From contig JAFYNZ010000017.1 of NCBI GenBank assembly GCA_017547845.1, forward strand, positions 1 to 64,000: a DNA stretch of 64,000 bases. Direction: 5' to 3'. The position numbers and the translations under genes are program-made. This DNA is from Muribaculaceae bacterium. Lineage in GTDB: Bacteria > Bacteroidota > Bacteroidia > Bacteroidales > Muribaculaceae. Under the pieces are notes generated by a model, which did not search any database, was not told where the DNA came from, and was given only the letters and a program-made list of their open reading frames with translations. Below, in pieces: positions 61,775-64,000 of this stretch (position 1 is the first letter of the stretch; each line of letters begins with the position of its first letter).

Positions 61775-64000
61775 TCAGAATGTGAAGTGAAGTTGCACTC
61801 TCAGGCCGCTTTTGTCCACATTTGGCGTATTACGATAGGTCAAACGCCACACATAGTCGAGTCGGAGGAAGGTGAAGATGTTGTCGATTCCGACGCTCAA
61901 TTCCATGTAGGGATCTTTGCCCATAGGCTTGGCAAACGCCTGATACGGAAATCTGTATAGGTCGTTGTTGAGTTGGGGATTGTTCTTGTCGCTCAGACTT
62001 CCGTAGAGACCTTTGAACGATACGACCTCGCGAAGTTTCAGGCGATTGATGAGAGGAATGCGATTAAACAGTGCCCCGTTGGCCCAGTAGGTGATGTCCC
62101 ACGCGACATATTGGTCGTTGGCAAATTCCATGGCATTCATCAGCGAGTAGCTTTCTCTCTGAATAGTGTAGGATAGGTTGGCATTGGGCCACATCAGAGC
62201 CGGATATTGCACCTGACTCCACACTTTGCCCGCCTTAACGAGTATGTCGGTATAGCCGAATGCTGATAACCAAAAGCGTTTCTGCACTGAAAATTCGGTG
62301 CGATTCAGAGTGAATTTGCTGCCGAGAAATCCTTTCGGACCATATTCGTGGGAGAGGATAAATATCGGTGCATCGATGTTGATAGGGATACGCTCCGACT
62401 TAGTCTGATAGAATTTTTCGTTGGGAGCATATCTGAGCGTCAAGGTGAATGCTGCTTGGTTGAAGTTCTTGTCGACATCGCCATATCCATTGATAAAAGG
62501 CAACGAGTGGGTGCCTTCTTGGTTCTCGTATCTGAATGCGATGTCAAACGAAAAGCCGCTTGCTCGCTCCATCTTGTAGCTGATTCTGGAGAGTCGACGA
62601 TAGGTCGCTTTGTCATCGGGTTTGCGTTTAAGCGATAGGAAGAGATTGTCCTTGTTGGTAAACAAGTAATGCTGACCAATTTGGTCGATGTCGTAGTTGT
62701 GTTCGACTTTAAGGGAGTTGATAGGAAATTCGCGTGAGTTATACTCCTTATCGATGAACGAATACTCCAGTTCAGCCCCGTATTTGAGGCGTTTATCGGT
62801 CAATCCATAGGCAACATATCCACGTGCGAACAGTCGATTGTGAAGCAGGGCTGTGGTCACTCCGCCCAGTCGGAAACGCACTCCTTCGATATTGTTGACG
62901 CTGACCATCGTATTGACCGGTCCGATATCAAATTTACTATTTTCGCCGGTGTGAATATAGCCCGACACCAACACCTTTACCACCTGTTCAGCCCAATAGA
63001 AAAATGGTATGTCGCGTAGTCTGCCGATGAAGCCATCTATCGACTTCTCGTTCTTGTCGACCGGGATTAATCGAAGTTCGCTCCAGAATTGTTCCGGTCG
63101 GTTTTCTGCTCCTTTGGATACTATCACCTCTTCCTCAGTCTTAAAGCAGTAGTCGTATTCGGGTTGCTCGACGAAGCTGAATCCGTCGTAGACTGCCTCG
63201 CGTTGGGCGTATAGACCTTGACTACCCGGAGCAAGTTCAAACTCTGCTGTCATGTCGTCGCTTGTCTTGAGACGTGTGCCATCGGCCGCTTTGGTGAAAT
63301 CTTGGACTATGTGAAGGCTCTTGACATAGTTGACATTGGCATTCTTAGGAAGGTATAACACCGCCTTTTTGACAAACGTCATACTGTCGCTAAGTGGCAG
63401 ATAAATGCGTCCTGAGAACCCAAACGACTCGCTGACATGAGGCACAAAGTTGATCTCCACGCAAGGCTCTCCTTCGACCGTGAGCGTATCGGCAAGGAAG
63501 AATTTGTAGTAGTCGGGGGCTATCAGCGACAATGGACTCACAAATCGGTTTTGCATGATAGTGATGTCGTTGGCAAAAATGTCGACCTCTCTGAAAACAT
63601 CGGCGACAAACTTATCAAGGTTGTCCTTGTCGAGTACATCAATCAGACTATGTCGTCTCACACCCTCGACGACTTCCTTATGTCGATTTCGACTGCCACG
63701 CCATAGCTCTTTGGAAATCTTTTCATCGGTCAGGATAGGCAGAATCGGGCGACCTGTCACTCGGCTGGTGTAAATATAGTCGGCCACAAATGCCCATTGA
63801 CTATCCTTGAGTTGCTCCTCGGTGATGGCGAAATCGTTGAGGGCAATCCTCGTCTTGGTGTGCTTGTCGTGGCTGTAGTAGGGTTTGTCGTATGGTGTGT
63901 TTTGTCGCATAGAGGCATGCAGACGCTTGATAATATCCACTGCCGGATTACCCTTCTTGCTATAACGTTGGTCGCGTGCTCTGACCTCTATCTCATTGAG
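61775..64000 (-). CDS. DUF5686 outer-membrane protein (partial, N-terminus outside the window)
   Basis: The frame is open to the window edge; codons from 64000 read LNEIEVRARDQRYSKKGNPA and continue without a break, so the GTG at 63940 is internal and the gene is truncated by the window. The 742 residues seen include the conserved KKGNPAVDIIKR block, a middle domain (about 120-330) and a C-terminal beta-barrel-like part ending in RVQLHFTF. DUF5686 proteins usually begin with a carboxypeptidase-regulatory-like domain and sit in the outer membrane. Function unknown. Confidence 0.9.
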   Translation of the reverse strand, partial: LNEIEVRARDQRYSKKGNPAVDIIKRLHASMRQNTPYDKPYYSHDKHTKTRIALNDFAITEEQLKDSQWAFVADYIYTSRVTGRPILPILTDEKISKELWRGSRNRHKEVVEGVRRHSLIDVLDKDNLDKFVADVFREVDIFANDITIMQNRFVSPLSLIAPDYYKFFLADTLTVEGEPCVEINFVPHVSESFGFSGRIYLPLSDSMTFVKKAVLYLPKNANVNYVKSLHIVQDFTKAADGTRLKTSDDMTAEFELAPGSQGLYAQREAVYDGFSFVEQPEYDYCFKTEEEVIVSKGAENRPEQFWSELRLIPVDKNEKSIDGFIGRLRDIPFFYWAEQVVKVLVSGYIHTGENSKFDIGPVNTMVSVNNIEGVRFRLGGVTTALLHNRLFARGYVAYGLTDKRLKYGAELEYSFIDKEYNSREFPINSLKVEHNYDIDQIGQHYLFTNKDNLFLSLKRKPDDKATYRRLSRISYKMERASGFSFDIAFRYENQEGTHSLPFINGYGDVDKNFNQAAFTLTLRYAPNEKFYQTKSERIPINIDAPIFILSHEYGPKGFLGSKFTLNRTEFSVQKRFWLSAFGYTDILVKAGKVWSQVQYPALMWPNANLSYTIQRESYSLMNAMEFANDQYVAWDITYWANGALFNRIPLINRLKLREVVSFKGLYGSLSDKNNPQLNNDLYRFPYQAFAKPMGKDPYMELSVGIDNIFTFLRLDYVWRLTYRNTPNVDKSGLRVQLHFTF

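Noticed and set aside
63940..63942. GTG as start of the DUF5686 gene
   Set aside because: The frame is open upstream to the window edge and encodes a conserved-looking block, so the gene is simply truncated.

Overview
This window is a chromosomal segment of a bacterium of the order Bacteroidales (phylum Bacteroidota). The evidence is a short primary sigma factor without region 1.1, promoters of the Bacteroidetes -33/-7 type (TTTG, about 20 nt, TAnnTTTG), families largely confined to the phylum (DUF4296 lipoprotein, DUF5686 outer-membrane protein, DUF1599 and DoxX-type pair, BspA-like leucine-rich-repeat protein, OMP_b-brl_3 receptor), and weak Shine-Dalgarno sites. A gut family such as Muribaculaceae is a reasonable guess but is not proven by the sequence. 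I see no rRNA, tRNA, CRISPR array, transposase or prophage. Apart from one AT-rich surface-protein gene and its leader, the content is mainly housekeeping.

Layout. 0-7 kb: a cell-wall amidase and an MCE/MlaD-type lipid-transport protein, then dnaA, then a convergent TPR protein. 7-17 kb: a D-Ala-D-Ala ligase with a repeat-bearing leader, ileS, a DksA-like protein, lspA, a DUF4296 lipoprotein and a small protein, facing comEC and aroE. 17-26 kb: tex, a structured RNA/leader region, an AT-rich BspA-like gene, then uvrA, a lipoprotein, a ThiS-like protein and thiE on the other strand. 26-29 kb: two YtxH-like proteins, a holin-like membrane protein and a small partner, prmA, an ECF sigma factor and a 54-residue small protein. 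29-41 kb: an outer-membrane receptor, PadR regulator and PspC protein, an EamA exporter, a DPP5-like S9 peptidase, and carAB. 41-50 kb: a YIP1 protein, smpB, a U32 protein and a CDF exporter; aguAB agmatine degradation; a DUF1599 and DoxX pair. 50-57 kb: a complete histidine-to-glutamate operon in the order hutU-ftcD-hutI-fchA-hutH. 57-64 kb: a nitroreductase, rpoD, menF, rimO, ftsY and a DUF5686 protein cut by the window edge.

The hut operon takes histidine to glutamate and methenyl-tetrahydrofolate. aguA and aguB take agmatine to putrescine. carAB feeds pyrimidine and arginine synthesis. lspA serves the several lipoproteins seen here. smpB and ftsY act in ribosome rescue and membrane targeting.

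The least explained features are non-coding. First, a family of 9-bp-period arrays anchored on TAG with a variable core, in at least four intergenic spots (19.5, 33.6, 46.5 and 57.3 kb). Second, a 46-bp tandem repeat inside the predicted 5' leader of the ligase/ileS transcript. Third, a roughly 290-nt structured RNA with its own promoter and a terminator-like end, upstream of the BspA-like gene. No clearly new multi-gene system is evident.
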